A DNA stretch of 13,489 nucleotides from Caulobacteraceae bacterium (GCA_030151985.1 JASLDZ010000152.1:1-13489); one strand, 5' to 3'; positions 1 through 6,858 are shown, counted from the stretch's first letter. Numbers and translations: made by a program. The notes: generated from the letters alone by a model not told the origin.

Positions 1-16
1 GCGCCCCCATCCCCGA

Positions 17-41
17 CCCTTCCCCCCCGAGGGGGGAAGGG
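17..41. repeat. GC-rich hairpin downstream of nuoD
   Basis: An 11-bp perfect stem (CCCTTCCCCCC at 17-27 against GGGGGGAAGGG at 31-41) closes a 3-nt loop. It lies between the nuoD stop and whatever follows it on the minus strand, which lies outside the window. No U-tract follows on the minus strand, so it is probably not an intrinsic terminator. Strong intergenic hairpins of this sort are frequent in GC-rich alphaproteobacteria and may stabilise or process operon transcripts. The hairpin is seen directly; its function is unknown. Confidence 0.55.
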
Positions 42-58
42 AGAAGAGAAGGATTGGC

Positions 59-1285
59 TCACCGATCGATTTCCCCGAACACGATATCCAAAGAGCCGAG
101 GATCGCGCTGACGTCGGCCAGCATGTGGCCGCGGTTCATCCAGTCCATCGCCTCGAGGTGCGGGAAGCCCGGCGCCCTAATCTTGCAGCGGTAGGGCTTG
201 TTGGTGCCGTCGCTCACCAGATAAACGCCGAACTCGCCCTTGGGCGCCTCCACCGCGGCGTAGACCTCCCCGGGGGGCGTGTGGAAGCCTTCGGTGTAGA
301 GCTTGAAGTGGTGAATCAGCGCCTCCATCGAGCGCTTCATCTCCGCGCGGCGGGGCGGGGCGACCTTGCCGTCGGTGGTCAGCACCGGACCCGGCGTCTT
401 CTTCAGTTGGTCGAGGCACTGCTCCATGATCCGGATCGACTGGCGCATCTCCTCCACCCGGCAGAGATAGCGGTCGTAGCAGTCGCCGTTCTTGCCCACG
501 GGCACGTCGAACTCGAGGTCGGCGTAGTTGTCATAGGGCTGGGCCTTGCGCAGGTCCCACGCCACGTCGGAGCCGCGCAGCATCACGCCGGTGAAGCCCC
601 GCGCCAGGGCCTCCTCCTTCGAGACGACGCCGATGTCGACGTTGCGCTGCTTGAAGATGCGGTTGCCGGTGACCAGCGTCTCGATGTCGTCGAGCTTGCC
701 CGGGAACTGGGCGCACCAGTCCACGAGGTCGGAGATCAGGTCGGGCGGCAGGTCCTGGTGCACGCCGCCGGGGCGGAAGTAGTTGGCGTGCAGCCGCGAG
801 CCCGAGGCGCGCTCGTAGAAGATCATCAGCTTCTCGCGCTCCTCGAACCCCCACAGCGGAGGCGTGAGCGCGCCGACGTCCATCGCCTGCGTGGTGACGT
901 TCAGGATGTGGCTGAGGATGCGGCCGATCTCGTTGTAGAGCGTGCGGATCAGCTGGCCGCGGATCGGCGCCTGGATGCCGAGCAGCTTCTCGATGGCCAG
1001 GCAGAAGGCGTGCTCCTGGTTCATCGGGGCCACGTAGTCGAGCCGGTCGAAATAGGGGATGTTCTGGAGATAGGTGCGCGCCTCCATCAGCTTCTCGGTG
1101 CCGCGGTGGAGCAGGCCGATGTGCGGGTCGACCCGCTCCACGACCTCGCCGTCGAGCTCGAGCACCAGGCGCAGCACGCCGTGCGCGGCCGGGTGCTGCG
1201 GGCCGAAGTTGATGTTGAAGTGCCGGACCTTCTGCTCGTCCCGTTGTTCGGGCGGCTGGATCGTCGCCAGGCCTCCGTCAGCCAT
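59..1285 (-). CDS. nuoD: NADH-quinone oxidoreductase subunit D (complex I 49 kDa subunit)
   Basis: This 408-aa protein is the large quinone-site subunit in the peripheral arm of complex I. With NuoB it forms the cavity where electrons pass from the terminal Fe-S cluster to quinone. Family hallmarks are clear: NFGPQHPAAHG near residues 26-36, the 49 kDa signature LHRGTEKLMEARTY from about residue 59, YFDRLDYVAPMNQEH at 78-92, and the usual C-terminus ending DIVFGEIDR. H35 and Y84 appear to match the quinone-headgroup His and Tyr known from Thermus Nqo4; this is alignment by eye. The length is normal for the family and the gene is complete. The ATG at 1285 has a GGAGGG ribosome site 8 nt upstream and lies 2 nt after the previous gene's stop, so it belongs to the nuo operon. 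Confidence 0.98.
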   Translation of the reverse strand: MADGGLATIQPPEQRDEQKVRHFNINFGPQHPAAHGVLRLVLELDGEVVERVDPHIGLLHRGTEKLMEARTYLQNIPYFDRLDYVAPMNQEHAFCLAIEKLLGIQAPIRGQLIRTLYNEIGRILSHILNVTTQAMDVGALTPPLWGFEEREKLMIFYERASGSRLHANYFRPGGVHQDLPPDLISDLVDWCAQFPGKLDDIETLVTGNRIFKQRNVDIGVVSKEEALARGFTGVMLRGSDVAWDLRKAQPYDNYADLEFDVPVGKNGDCYDRYLCRVEEMRQSIRIMEQCLDQLKKTPGPVLTTDGKVAPPRRAEMKRSMEALIHHFKLYTEGFHTPPGEVYAAVEAPKGEFGVYLVSDGTNKPYRCKIRAPGFPHLEAMDWMNRGHMLADVSAILGSLDIVFGEIDR

Positions 1286-1287
1286 CT

Positions 1288-1728
1288 CTAGCGCCCTCCG
1301 GAAGGGGCCGCCGGGGCGGCGCCCGGGGCGAAGGTGCGGAACACGTTGACCCAGCGGCCGCCCCGCCGGGCGTAGACGCTGGTGTTGACGAGCGGGCTGT
1401 CCACCGTCGTCCCGCCGCAGACCGCATCCTGCGTCAGCCGATAGTAGAGCACCGCCGCGTCAGGGGCGACGCGCACGGCGCGGGGCTCCTCGATGGCGTA
1501 GCTGCGGACGTCGCAACTGGCGTTGGCGGAGGTCTGCATGCGCAGCTGCGCGGCCCGGTCCATCGCGCCGAAGCGGCTCCAGGCGGTGGCGCCCTCGCCC
1601 AGCCCCGCCTCGAACGGCGCGAGGCTCTTGGCGCGCCAGCCCTCATAGAAGCCGCGCTCCACCGCGACCAGCGCCTTGGCCAGCTCGCCCGGGGCGAGTG
1701 CGACGGCGGGGGGCGGCGCGGCCTGCAT
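1288..1728 (-). CDS. Small NTF2-like (DUF4440/SnoaL-type) protein inside the nuo operon
   Basis: A 146-aa protein of unknown function lies between nuoC and nuoD. An N-terminal helical part (about residues 13-40, APGELAKALVAVERGFYEGW) is followed by a strand-rich half. The segment VLYYRLTQ (93-100), later VNTSVYARRGGRWVNVFRTFAP (114-135), is the pattern typical of DUF4440 or SnoaL-like NTF2 folds, where the last strands carry an R-x-G-x-W motif. Two cysteines (C72, C104) are present. There is no signal peptide or membrane segment, so it should be cytosolic. Its ATG shares one base with the nuoC stop (TGATG) and its TAG ends 2 nt before nuoD, so it must be co-transcribed and probably translationally coupled. 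From memory, Caulobacter also has an extra gene at this place. The fold call is by motif only; a role in complex I assembly is inference. Confidence 0.85.
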   Translation of the reverse strand: MQAAPPPAVALAPGELAKALVAVERGFYEGWRAKSLAPFEAGLGEGATAWSRFGAMDRAAQLRMQTSANASCDVRSYAIEEPRAVRVAPDAAVLYYRLTQDAVCGGTTVDSPLVNTSVYARRGGRWVNVFRTFAPGAAPAAPSGGR

Positions 1729-2453
1729 CAGACGCCCTTCGCCTGTTCGGCGGCCTTGACGTCGGGCGTGTCGCCCTTCTCGTCGCCCGGCAGCACGTAG
1801 GTGTAGCCCGTCCCCGGCTTGTTCATGTGGTCGCCCTCCCAGGGGGAGAGGAAGTCGAAGTTCCTGAACTCCTGCGGCAGCTTGACCGGCTCGTAGACCA
1901 CCCGCTTGAGCGCCTCGTCGTAGCGGACTTCGACGTAGCCGGTCATCGGGAAATCCTTGCGCAGCGGATGCCCGTGGAAGCCGTAGTCGGTCAGAATGCG
2001 GCGCAAGTCCGGATGGCCGTCGAAGAAGACGCCGTACATGTCGAACGCTTCGCGCTCATACCAGTCGGCGTTCGGGAACACGGAGACGACGGAGGGCACG
2101 GGCGTGTCCTCGTCGGTCATCACCTTGATCCGGACCCGCCCGTTCAGCTTCAGCGACAGCAGGTGGTAGACGACGTCGAATCTCCGCTCGCGCTCGGGAT
2201 AGTCGCAGGCGCACAGGTCGATCAGTTGGATGAAGCGGTAGTTGGCGTTATCGCGCAGCGTGGTGAGCAGCTCCACGATCCGCGACGCCTGCGCCACGAT
2301 CGTCAGCTCCCCGAACGCCACATGCGCCGAGACGGCCGCGCCCGCGGAGTCCGCCAGCAGCGCCTGGCCGAGCGTGGCCAGTGCGTCCGAGGGCGTAGCC
2401 GGCGTCGTGTGCTCGGCCGCGACGACGGCGGAGTCGTGGGTCGTCTCGCTCAT
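1728..2453 (-). CDS. nuoC: NADH-quinone oxidoreductase subunit C (complex I 30 kDa subunit)
   Basis: This 241-aa protein is a peripheral-arm subunit that packs against NuoD and NuoB and is needed for the quinone-reducing module. The 30 kDa signature is visible at about 132-168: YEREAFDMYGVFF, then GHPDLRRILTDYGF and GHPLRKDFP. Residues 1-35 are a variable Ala/Thr-rich N-terminus, and the last 25 residues are a charged tail. The same frame stays open upstream to 2840, but that part is the antisense-like +1 reading of nuoB with no conservation, so ATG 2453 is chosen. That start overlaps the nuoB stop by 4 nt (ATGA). There is no strong Shine-Dalgarno before it, so translation probably depends on coupling to nuoB. 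Confidence 0.97.
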   Translation of the reverse strand: MSETTHDSAVVAAEHTTPATPSDALATLGQALLADSAGAAVSAHVAFGELTIVAQASRIVELLTTLRDNANYRFIQLIDLCACDYPERERRFDVVYHLLSLKLNGRVRIKVMTDEDTPVPSVVSVFPNADWYEREAFDMYGVFFDGHPDLRRILTDYGFHGHPLRKDFPMTGYVEVRYDEALKRVVYEPVKLPQEFRNFDFLSPWEGDHMNKPGTGYTYVLPGDEKGDTPDVKAAEQAKGV

Positions 2454-3085
2454 CGCACGATCGTCCCGGTGCGGCGGATCTTCTTCTGCAGCTGCAGCAG
2501 GCCGTAGAGCAAAGCTTCCGCCGTCGGCGGGCAGCCCGGCACATAGACGTCTACCGGAACAACCCGATCGCAGCCGCGAACAACACTGTAGCTGTAGTGG
2601 TAATATCCTCCGCCGTTCGCGCAGGAGCCCATGGAAAGCACGTAACGCGGCTCGGGCATCTGGTCGTAGACCTTGCGCAGCGCCGGAGCCATCTTGTTGG
2701 TCAGGGTGCCGGCGACGATCATCAGGTCGGACTGCCGGGGCGAGGCGCGGGGGGCCATGCCGAAGCGCTCCGCGTCGTAGCGCGGCATGCTTGTGTGCAT
2801 CATCTCCACCGCGCAGCAGGCCAGGCCGAACGTCATCCACATGAGCGAGCCCGTGCGCGCCCAGGTGATCACGTCGTCGAGGGCCGCGGTGACGAAGCCC
2901 TTCTCGGCCATCGCGCCGTTCAGCTTGTCCATGAACGGGTCGTGGACCTTGGGATCGTAGCCGCCTCCCGCCGTCACCCGCGCCGCCGCGCCGGCGGGCA
3001 GGAGGGCGCCGCCGGGGCCGGGCGTCAGGCCCGACGCGGGGAGGGTGACCGCCTGCGGGTCGTACACCGGCGAGTTCACTCCCAT
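2450..3085 (-). CDS. nuoB: NADH-quinone oxidoreductase subunit B (PSST, cluster N2 subunit)
   Basis: This 211-aa protein binds the terminal [4Fe-4S] cluster N2, which reduces quinone at the interface with NuoD. The ligands are visible: tandem C90-C91 in GLACCAVEMMH, C155 in GSCANGGGYYH, and C185 in VPGCPPTAEALLYG. The order and spacing are those of the family. About 45 residues precede the conserved core (YDPKVHDPFMDKLN); they are rich in Gly, Ala and Pro and longer than in many NuoB proteins. The ATG at 3085 overlaps the end of nuoA by 10 nt and has AAGAAGGG about 9 nt upstream. A GTG at 3079, overlapping the nuoA stop as GTGA, is an alternative start. The C-terminal QLQKKIRRTGTIVR segment is usual. 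Confidence 0.97.
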   Translation of the reverse strand: MGVNSPVYDPQAVTLPASGLTPGPGGALLPAGAAARVTAGGGYDPKVHDPFMDKLNGAMAEKGFVTAALDDVITWARTGSLMWMTFGLACCAVEMMHTSMPRYDAERFGMAPRASPRQSDLMIVAGTLTNKMAPALRKVYDQMPEPRYVLSMGSCANGGGYYHYSYSVVRGCDRVVPVDVYVPGCPPTAEALLYGLLQLQKKIRRTGTIVR

Positions 3086-3453
3086 TCCAGCGCGCCCTTC
3101 TTCCACTCGTAGATGAAGCCCACCGTCAGCACGCCCAGGAACACCATCATCGACCAGAAGGCGAACACCTGCGTGTCGTGCGGCAGCTTCATCAGGCTTA
3201 CGCCCCACGGGAACAGGAACGCCACCTCCAGGTCGAAGATGATGAACAGGATCGACACCAGGTAGAACCGCACGTCGAACTTCATCCGCGCGTCGTCGAA
3301 CGCGTTGAAGCCGCACTCGTAGGCGCTGATCTTCTCGGGGTCGGGATGCTTGGGCGCGAACATCCAGGCCATGACGATGAAGGCCAGGCCCAGCACCAGG
3401 GCCACGCCCAGGAAGATGACGATCGGCAGGTAGTCGAGCAGGAACGAGGTCAT
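3076..3453 (-). CDS. nuoA: NADH-quinone oxidoreductase subunit A
   Basis: This 125-aa protein is a small membrane subunit near the quinone tunnel that links the peripheral and membrane arms. Three hydrophobic segments are visible at about 8-32, 62-84 and 97-115. The conserved loop contains YECGF (45-49, with C47), the cysteine known in the mitochondrial ND3 homologue. RFYLVSILFIIFDLE (62-76) carries the acidic pair D74 and E76. ATG 3453 (MTSFLLDYLP) is chosen because it matches the usual NuoA N-terminus. An in-frame ATG at 3480 would add nine unlikely residues. The ribosome site is weak (GGCGGA 4 nt upstream). A small 5-bp hairpin (GGGGG at 3463-3467, CCCCC at 3474-3478) and the palindrome CCCATATGGG (3476-3485) lie just upstream. 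This is the first gene of the operon. Confidence 0.96.
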   Translation of the reverse strand: MTSFLLDYLPIVIFLGVALVLGLAFIVMAWMFAPKHPDPEKISAYECGFNAFDDARMKFDVRFYLVSILFIIFDLEVAFLFPWGVSLMKLPHDTQVFAFWSMMVFLGVLTVGFIYEWKKGALEWE

Positions 3454-3563
3454 GGGTCCGCCGGGGGAGACAGCCCCCATATGGGAGTCGCCGCCTTCTA
3501 TCCCAGCGGAGCCCTGCGGCGAAAGGGCTGCGGCGGCGGTTTTCGCCCGGCCGTTCGCGCCGC

Positions 3564-3592
3564 TTGACGCCCCTTCCCCGCCGCCCTATTGC
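3564..3592 (+). promoter_or_regulatory. Candidate promoter for tRNA-Asp
   Basis: TTGACG (3564-3569) and TATTGC (3587-3592) are 17 bp apart, placing a transcription start near 3599, about 40 nt before the tRNA-Asp 5' end. The -35 matches the alphaproteobacterial housekeeping consensus well; the -10 matches only in part. This lies in the divergent interval between nuoA and the tRNA (3454-3639). That interval must also hold the nuo promoter, for which I see no convincing -35/-10 pair on the minus strand. Confidence 0.45.
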
Positions 3593-3639
3593 ACGCCCCT
3601 CTCGCGGCGGCCGGCCCTTCCGGTCCGCCCGCGCCCGAT

Positions 3640-3716
<77 letters not shown>

Positions 3717-3743
3717 TCCCCTTCCGTCCTTCCCGCTCCCGGC

Positions 3744-3759
3744 GAACGCGCCCGCGTTC
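3744..3759 (+). repeat. Hairpin between tRNA-Asp and the glycosyltransferase
   Basis: GAACGC (3744-3749) and GCGTTC (3754-3759) form a perfect 6-bp stem around GCCC. It sits 27 nt after the tRNA and 17 nt before the next start codon. No T-run follows, so it is at best a weak tRNA terminator or a leader structure of the downstream gene. Confidence 0.3.
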
Positions 3760-3776
3760 ACGCCTATGGAACGCTG

Positions 3777-5045
3777 ATGGCCCGCTTCGTCTTCGCGACC
3801 TGGGAAGGCGGCGGGCATGTCACGCCGGCCCTGTGGGCGGCGCGGCGGCTGGCCGACCGCGGCCACGCCGTCCGGATCGTCAGCGACGAGGCCACCCGGT
3901 CGGAAGCCCAAGCCTTCGGCCTCGAGTTCACCCCGTGGCGCACCGCCCCCAACCGCCCGGACAAGCGCCCTGAGAACGAGCCGGTCCGCGACTGGGAGGC
4001 GTCCGACCCCGCCGACCTCCTGAACCGGCTATGCGAGCGGCTGATGTGCGGCCCCGCCGCCGCTTACGCCGCCGACCTGGCCGCGGTGATCGACGAGGAG
4101 CCCGGCGCCGTGGTCGTGAGCCACGAGCTCCTGCTGGGCGCCATGCTCGCGGCGGAGGCGAGGGGCTCGCGGCTGGCGCTCCTCACCTCCAACGTCTGGC
4201 CCTTGCCGACGGTCGACGCCCTGCCTCCCTTCGGGCCTGGCCTCGCCATGCCGGCCGACGAGACGGAGCGGCAGGTGCACGACCTGATCCGCCAGACGCT
4301 CAACGCGGCCTACGACGCCCACCTGGCGCCGCTGAACGCCGCCCGCGCAGCCTCGGGCCTGGCTCCGCTGGCGCACACGCTGGAGCAGGTGGAGGCGGCC
4401 GACCTGATCCTGGTCTCGGCGGCGGAGGCGTTCGACTTCGCTCCCTTGGCTCCGCCCTATGTCCACGCCGGCCCCCAGGCGCGCGTGCCCGCCTGGGCGG
4501 CGGCCTGGGAGAGCCCCTGGGCGGCCGACGACCCGCGCCCGCTCGTGCTGGTCAGCTTCTCCACCCTCTACCAGGCGCAAGAGCCGGTGATCCGGCGCGT
4601 GATCGCGGCGCTCGCGGCGCTGCCGGTGCGCGGGCTGGTGACGCTCGGACCGCAGCTGGCGGTCGCCGACTTCCCCGCGCCAGAGAACGTCGCGGTGGTG
4701 GAGAGCGCCAGCCACGACGCGGTCATGCCCCACGTCTCGGCCATGGTCACCCACGCCGGGCACGGCTCGGCCATCCGCCCGATCCTGCACGGCGTCCCGC
4801 TGCTCTGCCTGCCCATGGGCCGCGACCAGGCCGACAACGCCGCCCGCATCACCGCCCGGGGCGCGGGGCTGCGCCTGGAGCCGGACGCCGGGGTCGAGGC
4901 GGTCGCCGGGGCCGTCGCGCGCCTGCTGGCGGAGCCGGCCTTCGCTCGGGCTGCCCGGGCGCTCGGCGACGCCGTCGCGCGGGAGGCGCAAGCCCGAGGG
5001 GACGTGGTGGTGGAGCGGCTGGAAGCGCTGGCCGCCGGCCGCTGA
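3777..5045 (+). CDS. GT1-family (UDP-glycosyltransferase / MGT-like) glycosyltransferase
   Basis: A 422-aa GT-B fold enzyme expected to move a sugar from a nucleotide donor to a small-molecule or lipid acceptor in the cytosol. The N-terminal domain starts with a strand and the GGGH loop (11-14), followed by TPALWAARRLADRGHAV, the usual acceptor-side start of this family. The C-terminal donor domain begins near LVLVSFSTLY (256-265) and has the GT1 signature: THAGHGS (325-331), a G-V-P stretch (339-341), then RDQADNA (349-355), which contacts the nucleotide sugar. The length is normal. The start ATG has GGA about 8 nt upstream. The gene stands alone on the plus strand, 60 nt after tRNA-Asp and convergent with the hydrolase gene (12-nt gap). 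Donor and acceptor cannot be told from sequence. Confidence 0.9.
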   Translation: MARFVFATWEGGGHVTPALWAARRLADRGHAVRIVSDEATRSEAQAFGLEFTPWRTAPNRPDKRPENEPVRDWEASDPADLLNRLCERLMCGPAAAYAADLAAVIDEEPGAVVVSHELLLGAMLAAEARGSRLALLTSNVWPLPTVDALPPFGPGLAMPADETERQVHDLIRQTLNAAYDAHLAPLNAARAASGLAPLAHTLEQVEAADLILVSAAEAFDFAPLAPPYVHAGPQARVPAWAAAWESPWAADDPRPLVLVSFSTLYQAQEPVIRRVIAALAALPVRGLVTLGPQLAVADFPAPENVAVVESASHDAVMPHVSAMVTHAGHGSAIRPILHGVPLLCLPMGRDQADNAARITARGAGLRLEPDAGVEAVAGAVARLLAEPAFARAARALGDAVAREAQARGDVVVERLEALAAGR

Positions 5046-5057
5046 CCGCCGCCGCGC

Positions 5058-5651
5058 TCAGCCGAGCTTGGCGATGATCTCCTCGCCCATGATCCGCTGC
5101 GCCGCCTCGCCCTCGGCGACGCCGAAGTCGTTGACCAGTTCGGTGACCGCCTGGTTGATCACCGTGATCTGCGCGCCGTCGGCGCGCAGGCGGTCGTAGG
5201 TGAGGGTGTCGCCGAGCACGCTCGTCGTTCCGCAGGCGTCCGCGACGACCAGCACCTCATAGCCCAGCCTCAGCGCCGTTCGTGCGGCCCAGAACAGGCA
5301 GATGTCGGTCGTAAGGCCCGCCATGATGAGCTTGCGGCGACCAAGGGCGGCCACCCCGTCGCGCAGCCTCTGGTCGTCCCAGCAGTCCAGCGCTCCCCCG
5401 CGGGCGTACCGCGCCTCGAAGGCCTTCGGAGCGAGCTCCGCGATGGCGGGGATCGTGGGGCCGACCTGCGCCTCCATCGTCGTCGTCAGCACCAGCGGCA
5501 TGTCATAGCTGACGGCCATCCGCGCCAGCACGCGGCAGGCGGTGGCCACGGTCTCGGGCGGCAGGCTCTTGACCCAGCCGAGGGTGCCCGTCTGGTGATC
5601 CACCAGCATGATCAGGCTGTTCGCGGTCGTGAAGCGTTCGGCGATGGTCAT
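5058..5651 (-). CDS. Isochorismatase-family cysteine hydrolase, YcaC-like
   Basis: A 197-aa single-domain hydrolase of the isochorismatase/nicotinamidase superfamily, cytosolic with no signal peptide. Visible motifs: VDHQTG with catalytic D18 (17-22), YARGG with R84 (82-86), and the nucleophile loop GLTTDICLFWA with C118 (112-122), followed by VVADACGTT (135-143). Nicotinamidases and isochorismatases usually have Lys at the second position. Arg there, the C118 position and the WDD after it resemble E. coli YcaC as I recall it, an enzyme of unsettled substrate. GAGGG lies 6 nt before ATG 5651. The gene follows the LysR gene on the same strand after 100 nt and is probably its target (inference). 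A 6-bp inverted repeat (5654-5659 with 5672-5677) partly covers the ribosome site. Confidence 0.9.
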   Translation of the reverse strand: MTIAERFTTANSLIMLVDHQTGTLGWVKSLPPETVATACRVLARMAVSYDMPLVLTTTMEAQVGPTIPAIAELAPKAFEARYARGGALDCWDDQRLRDGVAALGRRKLIMAGLTTDICLFWAARTALRLGYEVLVVADACGTTSVLGDTLTYDRLRADGAQITVINQAVTELVNDFGVAEGEAAQRIMGEEIIAKLG

Positions 5652-5717
5652 GGGAGGCCCTCGGGGGAAGAGGCCTCACTTGAACCTTCGGGGCCGGCCG
5701 TCCGGAAGCCGCCGGGC

Positions 5718-5736
5718 GCGAGAAGCTGGTTCTCGC
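5718..5736. promoter_or_regulatory. Perfect 7-5-7 dyad, candidate LysR-type operator
   Basis: GCGAGAA (5718-5724) and TTCTCGC (5730-5736) are perfect inverse complements separated by GCTGG. The site lies in the 100-nt gap between the LysR-family gene stop and the hydrolase start, 67-85 nt upstream of that start, a usual place for LysR-type activator binding. It also has a T-x-x-A-like symmetric core typical of such sites. It could instead be a hairpin ending the regulator transcript, but no U-run follows. Confidence 0.4.
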
Positions 5737-5751
5737 TCCTGATCCGACGGG

Positions 5752-6651
5752 TCAGTAGCCCTGCGCCTCCAGCCGGGCGCGGGCGAAGTCGAAGAAGGCG
5801 CGGGTGCGGGCGGGCAGAAGGCGCGTCGGGGTGAGGAAGTAGAAGGTCGCGGGCTCCAGCCGCCAGTCCGGCAGGACGCGCTCGACGGGACAGTGGGCGC
5901 CCCCCTCCTCCGCCACCTGCGCGTTCAGCGCCGCCACGCCCAGGCCCTCGCCGCACAGGCGGCGCAGCATGACGAGGTTGTTCACCTTGAGGGGCCCGCG
6001 CATCACCGCCTCGACCCGCTCGCCGTTGCGCTCCAGCCGGGCGACGCCATTCATGTGCGGCAGCGGCAGGCAGCGGTGGCGCTGCAGGTCGTCCGGGTGT
6101 TCCGGCCGCCCGTGCGCGGCGATGTAGCCGGGCGAGGCGTAGAGGTAGGACGGAACCACCGCGAACCGCCGGGAGGTGAGCGCGGAGTCCTCCAGCGGGC
6201 CGACGCGGATCGCCGCGTCGAACCGCTCGGCCGCCACGTCCACGCGCCGGGGGCTCAGGTCGATGTCGAAGCCGACGTCGGGATGCAGCCGCGAGAAGGC
6301 GGCGACGAGGGGCGAGAGGAAGGCGGCGCCGAAGTCCGCGCTCGCGGCCAGCCGAAGCGTGCCGCTGGGCGCCCTGCCCCTGTCGATCAGCGCCTCGTAG
6401 GCCTCCCCCAGCGCGGCCACGCCCGGCTGGAGCCCTGAGAGGTACGCCCGCCCCTCCTCGGTCAGGCGGAACCGGCGGGAGGTCCGGTCGACGAGCCGCA
6501 CGCCCACCGCCTTCTCCAGCGCCGCCAGCCGTCGGGACAGGCGTGCGACCGGCACGCCGCATGCGCGCGAGGCCGCCGAAAGGCTGTCGGACTGGGAGAT
6601 CGCCACGAACAGGGCGAGGTCGGGCAGGCGATCGATGAAGCCGGGGTCCAT
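5752..6651 (-). CDS. LysR-family transcriptional regulator
   Basis: A 299-aa regulator. The N-terminal winged helix-turn-helix is clear: LALFVAISQSDSLSAASRAC then VPVARLSRRLAALEKAVG (about 12-50), then VRLVDRTSRRFRLTEEG. A linker helix runs to about residue 95, and a periplasmic-binding-like effector domain starts at GTLRLAAS (97-104) and runs to the end, with DAAIRVG-type strands. The family normally binds DNA as a tetramer and senses a small ligand. ATG 6651 fits the family N-terminus. ATG 6696 would add 15 Arg/Gly-rich residues but has the better ribosome site (GAGGG 4 nt upstream), so the start is uncertain. It lies 80 nt after tRNA-Val on the same strand. The hydrolase gene just downstream is the likely target, although LysR genes are more often divergent from theirs. 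Confidence 0.93.
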   Translation of the reverse strand: MDPGFIDRLPDLALFVAISQSDSLSAASRACGVPVARLSRRLAALEKAVGVRLVDRTSRRFRLTEEGRAYLSGLQPGVAALGEAYEALIDRGRAPSGTLRLAASADFGAAFLSPLVAAFSRLHPDVGFDIDLSPRRVDVAAERFDAAIRVGPLEDSALTSRRFAVVPSYLYASPGYIAAHGRPEHPDDLQRHRCLPLPHMNGVARLERNGERVEAVMRGPLKVNNLVMLRRLCGEGLGVAALNAQVAEEGGAHCPVERVLPDWRLEPATFYFLTPTRLLPARTRAFFDFARARLEAQGY

Positions 6652-6731
6652 GGCCCGAGGAGAGCGCGGAACCCTCCGGCCGCCAAGGGCCGCCATCAGG
6701 CCCTCGTCCGGCTGTCGCGAGCCGGGACGCG

Positions 6732-6806
6732 TGGTGGGCGGCGAGGGGATCGAACCCCCGACCCGCTCCGTGTAAAGGAGCCGCTCTACCGCTGAGCTAG
6801 CCGCCC
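6732..6806 (-). tRNA. tRNA-Val (anticodon TAC)
   Basis: A complete 75-nt cloverleaf on the minus strand with encoded CCA (6734-6732). Acceptor GGGCGGC pairs with GCCGCCC (plus 6736-6742). The D stem is GCTC/GAGC. The anticodon stem GCTCC/GGAGC closes TTTACAC, giving anticodon TAC, which reads GUA and probably other valine codons. The T arm is GGGGG-TTCGATC-CCCTC, with one G-U pair. The discriminator is A. It lies downstream of hup on the same strand and may share its transcript. Confidence 0.97.
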
Positions 6807-6822
6807 GACCGGCTCCGGATGC

Positions 6823-6845
6823 GGGCGGCGATCCCCTCGCCGCCC
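6823..6845 (-). repeat. 9-bp hairpin after hup that carries an inverted copy of the tRNA-Val 3' end
   Basis: GGGCGGCGA (6823-6831) and TCGCCGCCC (6837-6845) form a perfect stem around TCCCC, between the hup stop and tRNA-Val. No U-run follows on the minus strand, so termination would be weak. On the plus strand, CGATCCCCTCGCCGCCC (6829-6845) is identical to the last 17 nt before the discriminator of tRNA-Val, which is encoded on the minus strand at 6752-6736. The two therefore form an inverted repeat about 77 nt apart. Confidence 0.5.
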
Positions 6846-6858
6846 GGCCGAATCACAC

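Noticed and set aside
125..1291. A 388-codon plus-strand frame opposite nuoD
   Set aside because: Antisense to the full-length, highly conserved NuoD, with no recognisable domain.
2454..2840. N-terminal extension of the nuoC frame
   Set aside because: It is an alternative-frame reading of nuoB, and the nuoC start at 2453 overlaps the nuoB stop in the normal ATGA manner.
3454..3639. A nuo promoter with a GATAGA-like -10 on the minus strand (about 3496-3502)
   Set aside because: No acceptable -35 stands at the right distance, so I did not list it, although a nuo promoter must exist in or near this interval.
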